Source: JANWXR01 sp964608265 (GTDB lineage: Bacteria > Chloroflexota > Anaerolineae > Anaerolineales > UBA6663). From it: DNA of 64,000 nt. This document shows, piece by piece, positions 62,878-64,000 of the stretch (positions within the stretch are counted from its first letter, which is position 1; the number at the start of each line of letters is the position of its first letter). The notes beneath the pieces were generated by a model that was given only the letters and a program-made list of their open reading frames with translations, was not told the DNA's origin and made no database searches. The DNA is taken from the NCBI GenBank assembly GCA_964608265.1, contig CAZSNP010000010.1, positions 1 to 64,000 of the forward strand. The letters run 5' to 3'. The position numbers and the translations under genes are program-made.

Positions 62878-64000
62878 TCACAACGGGTCGCGATGTTGGG
62901 GGTCGGCCAGCCCGGCCTGCACCGCCCAGGTGGCGATCTGCACACGCGACTCCACACCGAGCTTGTTGAGGATGCGCGTGACGTGCGCCTCGACCGTTTT
63001 GGTCGTCAGCACCAACGCGTGGGCGATCTCACGATTGGAGCGGCCCTGCGCGATGAGGGCGGCGACCTCGCGTTCGCGTTCGGTCAGCCCGCGGTACTTG
63101 CCCTTCGCCAGTTGCCGCGCCGTCAACGCGCTCAGCTTTTGCTGCACCATCGCCGTCGCCGGCTTCGCGCCCAGACGTTCGAGGAGGTCGAGCGCGGCCG
63201 ATTGCGCCGCCTCGTCACCGTCGGCCAGGGCCAGCGCCTGTTCGTAGGGGCAGCCGATGTGCGCCCACTCCTCGGCGGCCTCGCGCCATTGCCCCGTAAT
63301 CTGTAACGCGTGAGGCTTCGCTGCCTGAAGGGGAGGCGCAACCAGCGCACCGGCGCGCCACATCCACAGGCTCAACTCGCCAGTCTCCCATTTCTCCTCC
63401 AGCTTGATCAGCCGCTCGAAACAGGGGCGGACTTCGGTCACAATGCGCGACAGGTCACCGGCCAGCCACGCGGCTTCGGCGCGGGCCGAGGCGACCGGGT
63501 CGAGGTGATACAGGTCGCCTAAAGATTGCGACAGTTGCAGGGCTTCATCAAGGATAGCTTCCACACCGGGTTCTCCCCGGCGCAGCAAGGCGTGACCCAG
63601 TACGGTGAGCGCCTCGCGGCGCAAGGGAACGGAGGCGCCAGGAATCACCAACAGTGCTCGAGCCTCGTCGACTGCTTCCTGCCAACGGCCCTGTCGAAAG
63701 CGAAGCCTGGCGCGATGTGCGCACGCCATGAACGTGTACCCATCCAGATCGCGCTCCGAGGCATATGCCATCCCTTCGGCCAGCCAGCGCTCGGCGCGCT
63801 CAAACTCGTGCACGACAAGGGCGTTGCTAGTGAGGTTGATGTAGGCCCGCGCCGTGTGATCAGACAGTTTGTGCGCCAGCGCAAGCTGAAGGCTGCGTTC
63901 GAGTTTGAACCAGCCGGCGTGGTCGCCGCGATTGACCTCAAGACAGCCGAGGCTGTTGAGTGCGTGTGCCAGCGCTTCAACCGCATTGAGGCGCTCGGCC
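62878..64000 (-). CDS. LuxR-family regulator, partial (N-terminus beyond the window)
   Basis: The visible 373 residues are the C-terminal part of a large LuxR-type regulator. Alpha-helical TPR-like repeats (HTARAYINLTSNALVVHEFERAERWL ...) lead to a C-terminal helix-turn-helix (GLTEREREVAALIAQGRSNREIAHALVLTTKTVEAHVTRILNKLG). The helical region shares blocks with the 57001 regulator: ELSLWMWRAG versus ELAFWMWRAG, and a CPYEQALALADGDEAAQ block. The frame is open to the right edge, so an ATPase domain is expected outside. The two are paralogues bracketing the haloperoxidase cluster. Confidence 0.88.
   Translation of the reverse strand, partial: AERLNAVEALAHALNSLGCLEVNRGDHAGWFKLERSLQLALAHKLSDHTARAYINLTSNALVVHEFERAERWLAEGMAYASERDLDGYTFMACAHRARLRFRQGRWQEAVDEARALLVIPGASVPLRREALTVLGHALLRRGEPGVEAILDEALQLSQSLGDLYHLDPVASARAEAAWLAGDLSRIVTEVRPCFERLIKLEEKWETGELSLWMWRAGALVAPPLQAAKPHALQITGQWREAAEEWAHIGCPYEQALALADGDEAAQSAALDLLERLGAKPATAMVQQKLSALTARQLAKGKYRGLTEREREVAALIAQGRSNREIAHALVLTTKTVEAHVTRILNKLGVESRVQIATWAVQAGLADPQHRDPL

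Overview
The window is a high-G+C bacterial chromosome segment. It most probably comes from a member of the Chloroflexota; this is an inference and no rRNA gene is present to confirm it. The reasons are: a form I aerobic CO dehydrogenase locus in the order coxM-S-L; a soluble DMSO-reductase-type molybdoenzyme paired with a ferredoxin-NrfD fusion; LuxR-type ATPase regulators; a LuxR-Kelch membrane protein; large secreted subtilases; many lipobox proteins; and short word-like inverted repeats between genes. I found no tRNA, rRNA, CRISPR array, prophage or intact insertion sequence.

Region 1 (1-7.2 kb) is a molybdoenzyme operon. It holds a lipoate-ligase-fold protein with an altered catalytic lysine, a four-cluster ferredoxin fused to an NrfD-type membrane subunit, a 955-residue molybdopterin oxidoreductase and its TorD-type chaperone. 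A small gene with an in-frame stop follows. Region 2 (7.2-8.9 kb) is decayed DNA with a multiply frameshifted family-5-like glycosidase lipoprotein gene. Region 3 (8.9-21.3 kb) is the cox locus: coxM, coxS and coxL with the form I AYRCSFR loop, an XdhC-YHS fusion, coxG, then a convergent 1156-residue subtilase, and then coxD, coxE and coxF. Together these could oxidise CO, mature the Mo/Cu cofactor and pass electrons to the respiratory chain. Nearly every gene boundary between 2.6 and 13.9 kb carries an inverted array of a short word, with a different word at each site.

Region 4 (21.3-42.2 kb) is a cell-surface glycan locus on the + strand. It encodes a Wzt-type ATPase, two nucleotide-sugar epimerases, RmlC, at least seven glycosyltransferases, a methyltransferase, a Wzx-type flippase, a pyruvyltransferase-family protein and an 813-residue membrane protein. 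Many genes overlap by 4-7 bases, so most of it is probably one transcript. Visible base composition falls between about 32 and 45 kb, which suggests a separate origin. Region 5 (42.2-49.3 kb) holds a secreted modular protein, a divergent lipoprotein, a subtilase followed by a LuxR-TM-Kelch regulator, and a paralogue of the 813-residue membrane protein. Region 6 (49.3-55.7 kb) is the minus-strand half of the glycan locus: a GT-C-like protein, the Wzm-type permease and three family-2 glycosyltransferases.

Region 7 (55.8-64 kb, minus strand) has an orphan MsmK/UgpC-type ATPase. It also has a compact cluster of an allene-oxide-cyclase-like secreted protein, a DUF4242 protein, a vanadium haloperoxidase-like lipoprotein and an unknown protein, flanked by two LuxR-type regulators. 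The regulator at the right edge is cut by the window end.
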